From: Salivita marina
GTDB taxonomy: Bacteria; Pseudomonadota; Gammaproteobacteria; Pseudomonadales; Azotimanducaceae
Length of the DNA stretch: 64,000 nt
Reading direction: 5' to 3'
Assembly: GCA_038144425.1 (NCBI GenBank)
Contig: JAYQNS010000002.1
Span: 372,001-436,000, forward strand
The notes below the pieces were generated by a model. It ran no database searches, was not told the origin of the DNA, and saw only the letters and a list, made by a program, of their open reading frames with translations. The position numbers and the translations under genes were made by a program. Below, one piece after another: positions 54,145 through 62,504 of this stretch (position 1 is the first letter of the stretch; every line of letters begins with the position of its first letter).

Positions 54145-54468
54145 TTAGTGCGCGCTAGCCCCAAGCTCGGCCCGGCTGGCGGCGCACTGAGCCTTTACTT
54201 CGCTGTAATCCCGGGTGCTGAGCCCATCGAGCTCTCTTTGCACCGCCGCTTCCGCGGCCGGGGTCGCCTTCCCGGCGGTCTCCCGATCGAGCTCCTCAAG
54301 GTGATCGCGTAGGGTCCGTCCTCGAGTCCACCAGTAGGCTTCGCCGGTGACGGCGTAACACAAAGCGCTCTCCCGCCAGGCATAGGCGTCGCGATTAAAA
54401 TCGACAGCGGCAAGGGTCGGCGCGGCCGCGGCGGCCAGCGAAAGCAGGGCGGTCAAGCGTGAAGACAT
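54145..54468 (-). CDS. Small exported protein of unknown function
   Basis: A 107-residue protein with a clear signal peptide (MSSRLTALLSLAAAAAPTLAAVD, cleavage near residue 20) and a short mature domain containing two Cys (ESALCYAVTGE and VKAQCAASR) that could form a disulfide, and a helical, charged middle (RTLRDHLEELDRET). I do not recognise the family. It is divergent from the acyltransferase gene and convergent with the methyltransferase gene. Confidence 0.65.
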   Translation of the reverse strand: MSSRLTALLSLAAAAAPTLAAVDFNRDAYAWRESALCYAVTGEAYWWTRGRTLRDHLEELDRETAGKATPAAEAAVQRELDGLSTRDYSEVKAQCAASRAELGASAH

Positions 54469-54562
54469 GGGGTCTCTCCGTAAAAATTCGGAGGAGAGCC
54501 TGCCAGAACGGCTCGGACTTCTCTATGCTCAGGGCCGGCGGGCGCTGGGTGGGGACATTGGC

Positions 54563-55135
54563 ATGCTGAAAACGCTAGCGGGGTTTCTCCTGCGGCGCCT
54601 GGGGTGGATCGTGGAGGGGGAAGTGCCCTCGGTGGACCGCTGCGTGGTGGTCGCGGCGCCCCATACCTCCAACTGGGATCTTCTGTACCTGCTTCTTATG
54701 GCCTGGTCCAAGGGGCTGAAGATTTCCTGGCTGGCCAAGCACAGTCTGTTCTGGCCGCCCCTTGGCTGGGTCCTTCGCGCGCTTGGGGGCGTTCCCGTGG
54801 TACGACACCGCCCGGAGCAGCGTGTCAGCGCCACCGCCGCGCTTTTCGGAGCTGTTGCTAGGCTCAATCTGGTGATTCCTCCGGAGGGTACGCGGAGTCG
54901 GACCGCCCACTGGAAGTCCGGGTTTTACTGGATTGCTCGGGCGGCCGAGGTGCCGGTCCAGCTCACAGCCCTTGACTACACCACGAAAGCAGGCACCTTT
55001 GGCCCGCTGCTTGATGCCTCAGCGTTGCCCTCCGCCTTTATGGATCAGGTGCGGGCTTTCTACGCGGGGCGGCATGGCCGCTACCCGGATGATTTTGGTC
55101 CCGTTCGTCTCGAGGACGAAGGGGATAGATCCTAA
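54563..55135 (+). CDS. PlsC-type acyltransferase family protein
   Basis: A 190-residue 1-acyl-glycerol-3-phosphate acyltransferase-like protein. The H-x(4)-D site is PHTSNWDLLYLLL, followed by WLAKHSLFWPPLGWVLRALGGVPVVR and the substrate motif LVIPPEGTRSRT. ATG 54563 starts MLKTLAGFLLRRLGW; an upstream open frame is ignored. The family includes small soluble members of unknown acceptor. It could contribute to phospholipid or glycolipid acylation; it does not resemble the GNAT-type bacterial ceramide synthase. Confidence 0.85.
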   Translation: MLKTLAGFLLRRLGWIVEGEVPSVDRCVVVAAPHTSNWDLLYLLLMAWSKGLKISWLAKHSLFWPPLGWVLRALGGVPVVRHRPEQRVSATAALFGAVARLNLVIPPEGTRSRTAHWKSGFYWIARAAEVPVQLTALDYTTKAGTFGPLLDASALPSAFMDQVRAFYAGRHGRYPDDFGPVRLEDEGDRS

Positions 55136-55158
55136 CCGTTCACCGCTAGGGAGTTTTT

Positions 55159-56133
55159 ATGAGCTTACCCCCCGTTCTGCAAGGGCGCCTGTCCCTGCCC
55201 GCTGTGGCATCGCCCCTGTTCATTATTTCTAATCCCAAGTTGATCATTGCCCAGTGCAAAGCCGGCATCGTGGGGTCCTTTCCCTCGCTTAACGCCCGCC
55301 CCTTGGAAATGTTCGACCAGTGGCTGACGGATATTAAGGCCGCGCTGGCGGAGCACGACGCCGCGCACCCGGAGCAGCCTTCGGCGCCCTTCGCGGTGAA
55401 TCTGATCGTTCACAAGTCGAACGATCGGCTCATGGAAGACCTGGCCCTCTGCGTGAAGCACGAAGTGCCCCTAATCATTACCTCGCTTGGGGCTAACCCT
55501 GAGGTCAATGAGGCCATTCACAGCTATGGCGGGATCGTGCTCCACGACATCATCAACAACCGCTTTGCGAAAAAGGCCATCGAAAAGGGCGCCGATGGCC
55601 TGATCGCCGTGGCTGCTGGCGCTGGCGGTCACGCCGGGTCCACCTCGCCCTTCGCGCTAATCTCCGAGATTCGGGAGTGGTTTGATGGGCCCTTGCTGCT
55701 CTCGGGGTCCATTGCCACCGGGGATGCGGTGCTCTCCGCCCAGGCCATGGGGGCAGACCTTGCCTATATCGGGTCGGCGTTTATAGCGACGGAAGAAGCG
55801 GACGCGGACCCGGCTTACAAGCAGATGCTCGTGGACTACGCCTCGAGCGATATTGTGTACACCAACCTCTTTACCGGGGTACATGGAAACTATCTGAAGC
55901 CCTCCATCGTTGCCTCGGGCCTTGACCCCGACAACCTGCCGGAAAGCGATCCTTCGGCCATGAGCTTCGGCTCCGGCGGAAGCAGTAAATCCAAGGCCTG
56001 GCGCGATATCTGGGGCTGCGGTCAGGGCATCGGCTCGGTCAAAGGTGTGGTGCCTGCGGCGGAGGTGGTGGCGCGGCTGCGTCGTGAGTACGCCGCCGCC
56101 GTAGCGCGCCTTGGTACGCAAACCATCGCCTGA
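55159..56133 (+). CDS. Nitronate monooxygenase family protein
   Basis: FMN-dependent oxygenase of the 2-nitropropane dioxygenase family that detoxifies propionate 3-nitronate. 324 residues. FMN-binding features include IVGSFPSLNARP, the catalytic-base region AAGAGGHAG (with His) and the phosphate-binding LLSGSIATGDAVLSAQAMGADLAYIGSAF. It begins 23 bases after the acyltransferase gene with a ribosome-binding-like AGGGAG. Enoyl-ACP reductase FabK shares the fold, but the C-terminal region here is that of NMO. Confidence 0.88.
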   Translation: MSLPPVLQGRLSLPAVASPLFIISNPKLIIAQCKAGIVGSFPSLNARPLEMFDQWLTDIKAALAEHDAAHPEQPSAPFAVNLIVHKSNDRLMEDLALCVKHEVPLIITSLGANPEVNEAIHSYGGIVLHDIINNRFAKKAIEKGADGLIAVAAGAGGHAGSTSPFALISEIREWFDGPLLLSGSIATGDAVLSAQAMGADLAYIGSAFIATEEADADPAYKQMLVDYASSDIVYTNLFTGVHGNYLKPSIVASGLDPDNLPESDPSAMSFGSGGSSKSKAWRDIWGCGQGIGSVKGVVPAAEVVARLRREYAAAVARLGTQTIA

Positions 56134-56139
56134 TTCTCG

Positions 56140-57285
56140 CTAGCGCCCCTGCCTTACGTCCTGCCGGCGCCGTCGCCAGGGCGTAAGGATGAGCCGGCGG
56201 GTACTGAGCGCTAAGCCGGACCACACCATGATGGCCGCGCCGATAGAGGCCCCGGTCGCAAGTACTTGCCCGCCGATCCCTAGGGCTTCCCCGGTATGAA
56301 GAAAGCGGAGAAGGCGCCGGGCGCGCTGCCCGGCGCTCAGGGTGGTGAAGGTTGCGGTTTCCACCCTGCCGTCTTCAAACACCGTAACCGTGGTCACGGC
56401 CTGGGGCTGGCCCCCGGCGCTTTTGTCGACGGAAAAACGGAGGGGTTCGCTCGCCTCGCCCCCGAGGGTCACGGTGAGCTGGGTCCAGCCCGGTACCGCA
56501 GACCCGATGAGGGCCTCGAGGGGCAGGGCAGAAAAGCGTTCCGCGACGGACCCTGGGGGGAGTGCGTGGCCGGAAGGGTCGGGGGCAGGGGCTCGAACGG
56601 GGGCGGTTTCTCCTGCCAAGGCATAGACCGCATCGTTGGCCCAGCGGTAGTAAAACACCGTTCCCGAGGCGCAAATGATCAGCAAGGGGAGGAAGGCCCA
56701 GGCGCCAATGATGTGATGAAGGCGGAGGTCCCGAGCCTTGGCCGTGGGCGGCGCCGGCCGCCAGGTGAGCTGCTGGCGCAGCCAGGGCCAGCGCAGGATG
56801 CGGGGCCACCAGAGTACGGCGCCGGTGAGGATGAGACCGAGGAACACGAGGTTGGCCGCGCCGAGGAATCCCCGGGCCCGGTCCCGCTGTACTCCGGAAA
56901 GGGTGAGCCAGCGATGATAGGCCCGAAGGGATGCGAGGGCTGCCCGCAGCCTCGGCGCCGGATCCTCGATCGCCATCCCCGATCGCGTATCCACAAAGGT
57001 CGCGGGACCACGTCCTTCCTGCACCCGGGCGGGCTGCACGCCCTCCCTAGCTAGGGTGATGCGTAGGGTTTCTGCTGGGGCATGGGCTTGGACCAGTTTG
57101 GGGAGCCCTTGCTCTAGGGGTATGCGGGACCCTTCCTTAGGGGGAAGGGTCGACGCCGCGGCCAGCAGCTGCCGCTCGAAGCCAAGCAGTGCTCCGCTGA
57201 CGGCCAGGGACAAAATGGCGAGGCCAGCGGCCACGCCTCCCGTCAGGTGGAGCCAAAATAGCGCCGTGCGGAGGGGTCGTTTCAA
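56140..57285 (-). CDS. PepSY-associated membrane protein, Fur-box preceded
   Basis: Inner-membrane protein of 381 residues with the PepSY_TM layout: first helix LFWLHLTGGVAAGLAILSLAVSGALL, PepSY-like periplasmic segments, LGLILTGAVLWWP, a central LRLHHIIGAWAFLPLLIICASGTVFYYRW and a final helix, consistent with a four-helix heme-type or iron-reductase-like protein often found near TonB siderophore receptors. A Fur-like box lies 25-43 bases upstream of the start, so iron-repressed expression is likely. It faces the nitronate monooxygenase gene. Confidence 0.87.
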   Translation of the reverse strand: MKRPLRTALFWLHLTGGVAAGLAILSLAVSGALLGFERQLLAAASTLPPKEGSRIPLEQGLPKLVQAHAPAETLRITLAREGVQPARVQEGRGPATFVDTRSGMAIEDPAPRLRAALASLRAYHRWLTLSGVQRDRARGFLGAANLVFLGLILTGAVLWWPRILRWPWLRQQLTWRPAPPTAKARDLRLHHIIGAWAFLPLLIICASGTVFYYRWANDAVYALAGETAPVRAPAPDPSGHALPPGSVAERFSALPLEALIGSAVPGWTQLTVTLGGEASEPLRFSVDKSAGGQPQAVTTVTVFEDGRVETATFTTLSAGQRARRLLRFLHTGEALGIGGQVLATGASIGAAIMVWSGLALSTRRLILTPWRRRRQDVRQGR

Positions 57286-57309
57286 TGGGGACTCATCCTC
57301 GAATTAGAT

Positions 57310-57328
57310 AAGAAAGATTATCATTTAC
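57310..57328 (-). promoter_or_regulatory. Probable Fur box upstream of the PepSY gene
   Basis: On the minus strand the 19 bases GTAAATGATAATCTTTCTT match the Fur consensus GATAATGATAATCATTATC at 14 of 19 positions, including an uninterrupted ATGATAATC core. It is 25-43 bases upstream of the PepSY gene and 103 bases before the GH3 gene on the other strand. Confidence 0.7.
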
Positions 57329-57430
57329 AAAAAGCCTACCCAAGTGGCTGAGCTTTACAAGGTGGGAGAAAAAAAGACGGTCGCGGCGATTGGGGCTAGA
57401 GTGTTAGCACAATAGGAACAGGGGGGCGCT

Positions 57431-59884
57431 ATGGCTGAGGATCGGGATCACAATCTGGCGGGGCTCAGCCTCGAGGACAAAGTTTCGTTGCTATCGGGCG
57501 CCAGCCTGTGGCGAACGCCGGCCCTCGATAGCAAGGGCTTCAGGGCCCTGAAGATGTCCGATGGGCCTCACGGCGTGCGAGGCGATGGAGCCGTGGGGGG
57601 CACGCGCTTCCCCTGTGGCTCCGTGCTCGGTTCGACCTGGGATCCGGAGCTGCTCGAGGCCCTAGGGGCAGCCCTTGGTCGAGAGGCTCAAGCCAAGGCT
57701 GTGTCCATCCTCCTCGGCCCCACCATCAATCTGCAGCGCACCCTCCTGGGAGGGCGCAACTTCGAGGCCTACAGCGAGGATCCGGAACTGACCGCGGCCC
57801 TGGGGGAGGCGTTCGTGCGCGGGGTGCAGAGCCAGGGCGTGGCCGCCTGCCCGAAGCATTTCGTCACCAATGACTGCGAAACGGAACGGCACAGCGTGTC
57901 TGTGGAGGTCGATCCCCAAACCCTTGCTGAGTGCTACCTCTACCCCTTCGAACGCGCGGTTCGGGTGGGCGGGGCCTGGGCTCTTATGGCCGCCTACCAT
58001 CGCCTTGGGGGAATCTACTGTGCGGCCCACCGGGGCCTGCTCACGGAAATCCTCCGGGATCGCTGGGGCTTTGACGGCGTTGTGGTCTCCGATTGGGGGG
58101 GCACCTATGAAACCGTTGGGCCCGCGCTTGCGGGGCTCGATATCGAGATGCCCGGGCCGCCGAAGGTGCGGGGGGCGAAACTGATGGGGGCGATTGCGGA
58201 GGGCGCGGTGGAAGAGCGGCATCTAGATGCCAGCCTTCAGCGCGTGAAGCGTTTGGCCGAACGCACGGCGGAGTCCCTCGATGCTGAAGCGCCGGAAGCG
58301 CCCGGGGGTGGGGCGGAACACGATGCGCTGGCTGAACGGCTTGCCCTGGCCGGCATGGTGCTCTTGAAGAACGAGGCGGGCTTCCTCCCTCGAACGGGCG
58401 CCCTCACTCCGAGAATCATTGCGCTGCTAGGCCCTAACGGGGAAACCCCCCAATATCAGGGCGGGGGGTCGAGCGCGCTGAAGGGCCATCGCGCAAGCAG
58501 CCCGGAGGCAGGGCTGCGCGCCGCCTTTCCGGACGCGGAGATCACCGTGGCGCCGGGGCTGCGCACGCCCCGCTATGCGCCCCTGGTGCCCCCGAAGGCC
58601 CTGACGGGCTCAGCGCCGGAGGGGGGCCCCTGGGCCTTGGCCTTCGCCGAATCCGCGCAGGGCACGCCCGTGAAGACTCGATCCCTGCGTCGAAGCGAGC
58701 TGACGCTCTTCGGCGCCGATCCCGATCTTCCCCAGCAAAGCTGGGTTACTTTGAAAAGCCGCTTCACCGCTTGGGAAAGGGGAACCCACCGCTTCTCCCT
58801 GATCAGTGCAGGGCCTGCCGTGCTTGAGGTCGACGGTGCGCTGGTGGTGGATAACGACACCCAGTGGCGTCCCGGGGACGCCTATTTCAGCCACGGCAGC
58901 GAAGAAGCGTTCGGCGAATGCTTCCTTGAGGCGGGGCAGTCCGTGGACCTCTGCGTTCGCTACCGATGGGACAGTGCCATCCCCTTCGCCGGGGTGCGCC
59001 TGGGTCTCTATCCGCCGGAACCTCGGGATCTCTGGGCCGAGGCCCTTGCTGTGGCGGAGGCCGCGGAGCTGGCGGTGGTGGCGGTGGGTCTTGATGCGCA
59101 GTGGGAATCGGAAGGCGCTGATCGGCGAGACTTCGCCCTCCCGGGCGCCCAAAGCGCCTTTATCCGCGCGGTGGCTGAGTGCAATCCCCGCACCGTTGTG
59201 GTGGTGAATGCGGGCAGCGCCGTGGAGACCGCGTCCTGGGAAGACGCCGTGCCCGCGATCCTTTGGCTCGGCTATCCGGGGCAGGCCTTTGGCGCCGCGT
59301 TGGGCCAGGTGCTGGCCGGGCAGGCGGAGCCCGAGGGCCGGTTGGCCATGAGCTGGCCCCGGCACGCCGAAGATCACCCCACGGCGCGCCATAGCCGCCC
59401 GGAGGCAGGAGTTTTGGCCTACGACGAGGGGCGAAAGCTTGGCTATCGCGCCTTCCCTGAGCCGGCTTTTCCCTTTGGCTACGGCCTGGGCTACACCTCG
59501 TTCACCCTTGCCCTTGGCGGCCTTGCCATCGTCAAGCGGGAGGGCGTGGAGGGCGTGGCGGTGACCGTAACGCTACGGAATCAGGGCGAACGGTCGGGGA
59601 GCACGGTGGTCCAGTGCTACGGGGAAGGCGAGGCGCCTGAACCCTGGGGGCCACGCCGGTTGCTCGGTTTCCAGCGCCTTTCCCTGGCGCCTGGCGCGCA
59701 GGCAACGGTGACCCTGTTCCTGCCCCTGGCCCGGCTAGCCCTCTTCGATCCTAAGGACGAGCGGTGGTGGCTTCCCGAGGGTGCCTACCGCTTTACCTTA
59801 GGGTTCTCTTCGAAGGCGCTTCCCGTCGAAGGGTCCCTGACCCTGCCGGCGCGGGAGAGGGTGCCCCGGGAGGGCGCTGCATGA
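57431..59884 (+). CDS. Glycoside hydrolase family 3 protein with PA14 insertion
   Basis: An 817-residue beta-glucosidase-like enzyme without a signal peptide, so probably cytoplasmic. The N-terminal TIM-barrel has KMSDGPHGVRG, KHFVTNDCETERH and the nucleophile Asp in VVSDWGGTYE (near residue 220). A PA14-like insertion occurs around residues 440-545 (SRFTAWERGTHRFSL, DGALVVDNDT), followed by the C-terminal domain FGYGLGYTSF and a fibronectin III-like end. Substrates of this type are beta-glucosides or related glycosides. Its stop overlaps the AtoE start (ATGA). Confidence 0.92.
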   Translation: MAEDRDHNLAGLSLEDKVSLLSGASLWRTPALDSKGFRALKMSDGPHGVRGDGAVGGTRFPCGSVLGSTWDPELLEALGAALGREAQAKAVSILLGPTINLQRTLLGGRNFEAYSEDPELTAALGEAFVRGVQSQGVAACPKHFVTNDCETERHSVSVEVDPQTLAECYLYPFERAVRVGGAWALMAAYHRLGGIYCAAHRGLLTEILRDRWGFDGVVVSDWGGTYETVGPALAGLDIEMPGPPKVRGAKLMGAIAEGAVEERHLDASLQRVKRLAERTAESLDAEAPEAPGGGAEHDALAERLALAGMVLLKNEAGFLPRTGALTPRIIALLGPNGETPQYQGGGSSALKGHRASSPEAGLRAAFPDAEITVAPGLRTPRYAPLVPPKALTGSAPEGGPWALAFAESAQGTPVKTRSLRRSELTLFGADPDLPQQSWVTLKSRFTAWERGTHRFSLISAGPAVLEVDGALVVDNDTQWRPGDAYFSHGSEEAFGECFLEAGQSVDLCVRYRWDSAIPFAGVRLGLYPPEPRDLWAEALAVAEAAELAVVAVGLDAQWESEGADRRDFALPGAQSAFIRAVAECNPRTVVVVNAGSAVETASWEDAVPAILWLGYPGQAFGAALGQVLAGQAEPEGRLAMSWPRHAEDHPTARHSRPEAGVLAYDEGRKLGYRAFPEPAFPFGYGLGYTSFTLALGGLAIVKREGVEGVAVTVTLRNQGERSGSTVVQCYGEGEAPEPWGPRRLLGFQRLSLAPGAQATVTLFLPLARLALFDPKDERWWLPEGAYRFTLGFSSKALPVEGSLTLPARERVPREGAA

Positions 59885-61191
59885 GCGGGCCCGAGGGGAC
59901 CTTCGATCGCTGGCTTGCGCGCATTCCCGACCCCTTCCTATTTGTTTTGGTGCTCACCTTGGTCACCGCCGGGCTCGCGTTGCTTCAACCGGGCGTCACG
60001 GTGGGCGCCGTGGTGGATGCCTGGGGCAATGGACTTGGGGGTCTTTTGGCCTTTACCACCCAAATTGCCCTTACGCTGCTTCTCGCTCATGCCCTGGCGC
60101 ATACCGATGCCATGGCCCGTTTGCTAGGCGGGATCGCTCGCCTGCCCCAATCTCCCGCGGCGGCCTATGCCGTGGTCTCCCTCGGGGCCAGCGCCCTGAG
60201 TTTGCTGGCCTGGTCCCTGGGGCTCGCCGGAGGGGCGCTGCTGGCCCGGGCCATGGCCCGGGAGGGCGCCGCCCGGGGCTGGCGTCTTGATTACCCCCTG
60301 CTCGTGGCCGCGGCCTATGGGGGATTTGTGGTTTGGCACATGGGCTATTCCGGTTCCGCGCCGCTGTTTATGGCTACGGGGGGGCAGCCTCTGGTCGATC
60401 GCTACGGCCTCGTACCTCTTGGGGAAACGATCCTGACCCCCTGGAATATTGCCTTCGCCCTCAGCCTCGCCCTGGTGATGGCTGCCCTCGCGTCGCGTCT
60501 CGCGCCTCTGGAGCCCCAGCCCTTTCGTCCGGAAGCAGAGCCGCTCCAGGAAGCCAGCGGTGCCCGCGGGGCCCTGTCCCAAGGCCCCTGGCTGACGTGG
60601 ATCTTCGCTCTGCTGCTGGGCTGTTTTCTGTGGCGACGGGCAGTCCTTTATGGGGCCGGGGTCGATTTGAACTGGGTGAATTGGAGCTTCCTGGCCCTTG
60701 GGCTGGCCCTGGCCCGATCCCCCGTGCATTACGCAGCGCTCATCGCGCAGGCGGGACGAACGCTGGGTCCCGTACTGCTTCAATATCCGTTTTACGCGGG
60801 CATCATGGGAATCATGGTGTCCACGGGTTTGGCGGCGGCACTGGCGTCCTACTGTGGGGCTCTGGCCAGCGAAGAAACCCTTGGGTTTTGGGCCTTTCTG
60901 TCCGGGGGGGTCCTCAACTTCTTCATTCCCTCGGGCGGGGGCCAGTGGGTAGTGCAGGGGCCGATATTTCTAGAGGCCGCAGAGCGGCTCGGGACCCCCG
61001 CGCCAGAGGTCATCATGGGGGTGGCCTATGGCGATCAGTGGAGCAACCTCATCCAACCCTTTTGGACCATACCCCTGCTGGCCATTGCAGGGCTGCCGCT
61101 GCAAAGCGTGCTGCGCTACAGCGTCATCATGTTTTTCTTTTCCGGTGTTTTTTTGGGTGCTGCCCTTCTGGGGCTGGGGCATTTTGAATGA
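59881..61191 (+). CDS. AtoE-type short-chain fatty acid transporter
   Basis: A 436-residue inner-membrane protein of the AtoE family, with about a dozen helices. Family segments are PDPFLFVLVLTLVTAGLALL at the N-terminus, YGGFVVWHMGYSGSAPLFMAT, FFIPSGGGQWVVQGPIFLEAA and GDQWSNLIQPFWTIPLL. Annotated members import short-chain fatty acids such as butyrate or acetoacetate. ATG 59881 overlaps the GH3 stop, and its own stop overlaps the start of the S1/P1 nuclease gene (ATGA). Confidence 0.9.
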   Translation: MSGPEGTFDRWLARIPDPFLFVLVLTLVTAGLALLQPGVTVGAVVDAWGNGLGGLLAFTTQIALTLLLAHALAHTDAMARLLGGIARLPQSPAAAYAVVSLGASALSLLAWSLGLAGGALLARAMAREGAARGWRLDYPLLVAAAYGGFVVWHMGYSGSAPLFMATGGQPLVDRYGLVPLGETILTPWNIAFALSLALVMAALASRLAPLEPQPFRPEAEPLQEASGARGALSQGPWLTWIFALLLGCFLWRRAVLYGAGVDLNWVNWSFLALGLALARSPVHYAALIAQAGRTLGPVLLQYPFYAGIMGIMVSTGLAAALASYCGALASEETLGFWAFLSGGVLNFFIPSGGGQWVVQGPIFLEAAERLGTPAPEVIMGVAYGDQWSNLIQPFWTIPLLAIAGLPLQSVLRYSVIMFFFSGVFLGAALLGLGHFE

Positions 61192-62018
61192 ATTTTTACC
61201 AGAAAAAGCAGCCCGCCATGGGGCTTATCTCGAGAGCGGCACTCGCGCTGCTGTTGCTGGCCACGCCTAATCTGTGGGCCTGGGGGCAAACGGGCCATCG
61301 GGTCACCGGCGGGCTGGCCGAGCCCCTCCTGAGCGCCGAAGCGCAGCAGCTGGTGCGCGGGCTCCTGGGTCCCGAGTCCCTCGCCGAGGCCAGCACCTGG
61401 GCCGATGAAATGCGCTCTGCCCCGGGCAGCTTTTGGCAGAAAACGGCGAACCCCTGGCATTACGTCACGGTCCCCAAGGGGCAGGATTACGAGGCCGTGG
61501 GGGCCCCGCCGGAGGGGGATGCGGTCACGGCGCTCGCGCGTTACCGGGCCCGGCTACTGAATCCCACCCTAGCGCTAGAGGTGCGGCGCGAGGCGCTGCG
61601 CCTCATCGTGCACTACATCGGGGATTTGCATCAGCCTTTGCATGCGGGCAATGGTACGGATCGGGGTGGAAACGACGTTCGCGTGCGCTACTTCGGGAAA
61701 AGCACGAATCTGCACCGGGTGTGGGACTCCTCCATGATTGATGGGGAGCGTCTCAGCTACACGGAGTGGGTCGCCTGGCTCGCGCCGCGGCTAGATGCCG
61801 CTTTTAAAGCGCGCTATGCGAGCATTGACCCGAAAGCTTGGATTGGGGAGAGCGCGGCGCTTCGCGATGCGCTCTACCCCGATGGTGATCGCCTCAGCTA
61901 TGACTATGTTTTCCAACACAAGGAGGCGCTGCGCACGCGCCTCATGGCTGCCGGCTGGCGCATCGCGGCCTATCTGAACGCCGCGTGCGAAGCCTCGCCA
62001 GAGGCCTGCGCGCCTTAG
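61188..62018 (+). CDS. S1/P1-type zinc nuclease
   Basis: Secreted single-strand nuclease of 276 residues. The signal peptide ends at NLWA, placing Trp as the first mature residue (WGQTGHRVTG), the N-terminal metal ligand in S1/P1 enzymes. Other zinc-ligand segments are STWADEMR, NPWHYV, VHYIGDLHQPLHAGNG and LHRVWDSSMID. Likely periplasmic or extracellular, for nucleic-acid phosphate scavenging. Third in the overlapping GH3-AtoE-nuclease operon; the link between them is not clear. Shares a TTAG stop with the flavodoxin gene. Confidence 0.9.
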   Translation: MNFYQKKQPAMGLISRAALALLLLATPNLWAWGQTGHRVTGGLAEPLLSAEAQQLVRGLLGPESLAEASTWADEMRSAPGSFWQKTANPWHYVTVPKGQDYEAVGAPPEGDAVTALARYRARLLNPTLALEVRREALRLIVHYIGDLHQPLHAGNGTDRGGNDVRVRYFGKSTNLHRVWDSSMIDGERLSYTEWVAWLAPRLDAAFKARYASIDPKAWIGESAALRDALYPDGDRLSYDYVFQHKEALRTRLMAAGWRIAAYLNAACEASPEACAP

Positions 62019-62476
62019 AAAATTCCGGCGCTCAGCCCCGCCGCCAGGGTCATGCCCAACTCCTGGGCGGCGCCGAGGGCGTCCTCCGTGGGCGGGCCCC
62101 GCACAATCAAGGGTTCGGCCACGGGGGTGAAGGGGTAGCCCCGGGCAATGCGCTCGATTTCCCGCACTGCGCCCCGCCCGTCGTTGCCGGCGCTGATAAA
62201 AAGCGCATAAGGCAGGGGCGCCAGCTCACCTTCCACGGCGTAGAAGGTGCGATCGAAAAAGTCCTTAAGAAGCCCGGACATGGTGCCGAAATTCTCCGGC
62301 GTGCCGAACAGGAGGCCGTGGGCCCAGCGGAGATCCTCCGGGCCGGCGTCGGGGGCGTGAAGGCAGCGCACGGTCACCTCCTCGATGGCGTCATCCTCCG
62401 CCCCGGCCCGCACCGCCTCCATCAGCTGGGCCGTATTCCCGCTTTGCGAATGCCAAACAATCAGTAGGTTTTTCAC
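62015..62476 (-). CDS. Flavodoxin family protein
   Basis: A 153-residue FMN-binding protein. The phosphate loop HSQSGNTAQLMEAV (residues 9-22) follows a short beta strand, with GLLFGTPENFGTMSGLLKDFFDRTF as the second FMN motif. Resembles small NAD(P)H-dependent oxidoreductase-type flavodoxins rather than electron-transfer flavodoxins of 170 residues. The start is GTG 62476. It lies 28 bases before the end of the RND gene, same strand. Confidence 0.85.
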   Translation of the reverse strand: MKNLLIVWHSQSGNTAQLMEAVRAGAEDDAIEEVTVRCLHAPDAGPEDLRWAHGLLFGTPENFGTMSGLLKDFFDRTFYAVEGELAPLPYALFISAGNDGRGAVREIERIARGYPFTPVAEPLIVRGPPTEDALGAAQELGMTLAAGLSAGIF

Positions 62477-62504
62477 CGGAGCCCGCTTCGCCGCTGCCGA
62501 GGCC

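Noticed and set aside
54563..55135. PlsC-like gene as the missing ceramide N-acyltransferase
   Set aside because: It has the H-x(4)-D acyltransferase motif of glycerolipid enzymes and lies outside the cluster; nothing in it suggests sphingoid-base specificity.
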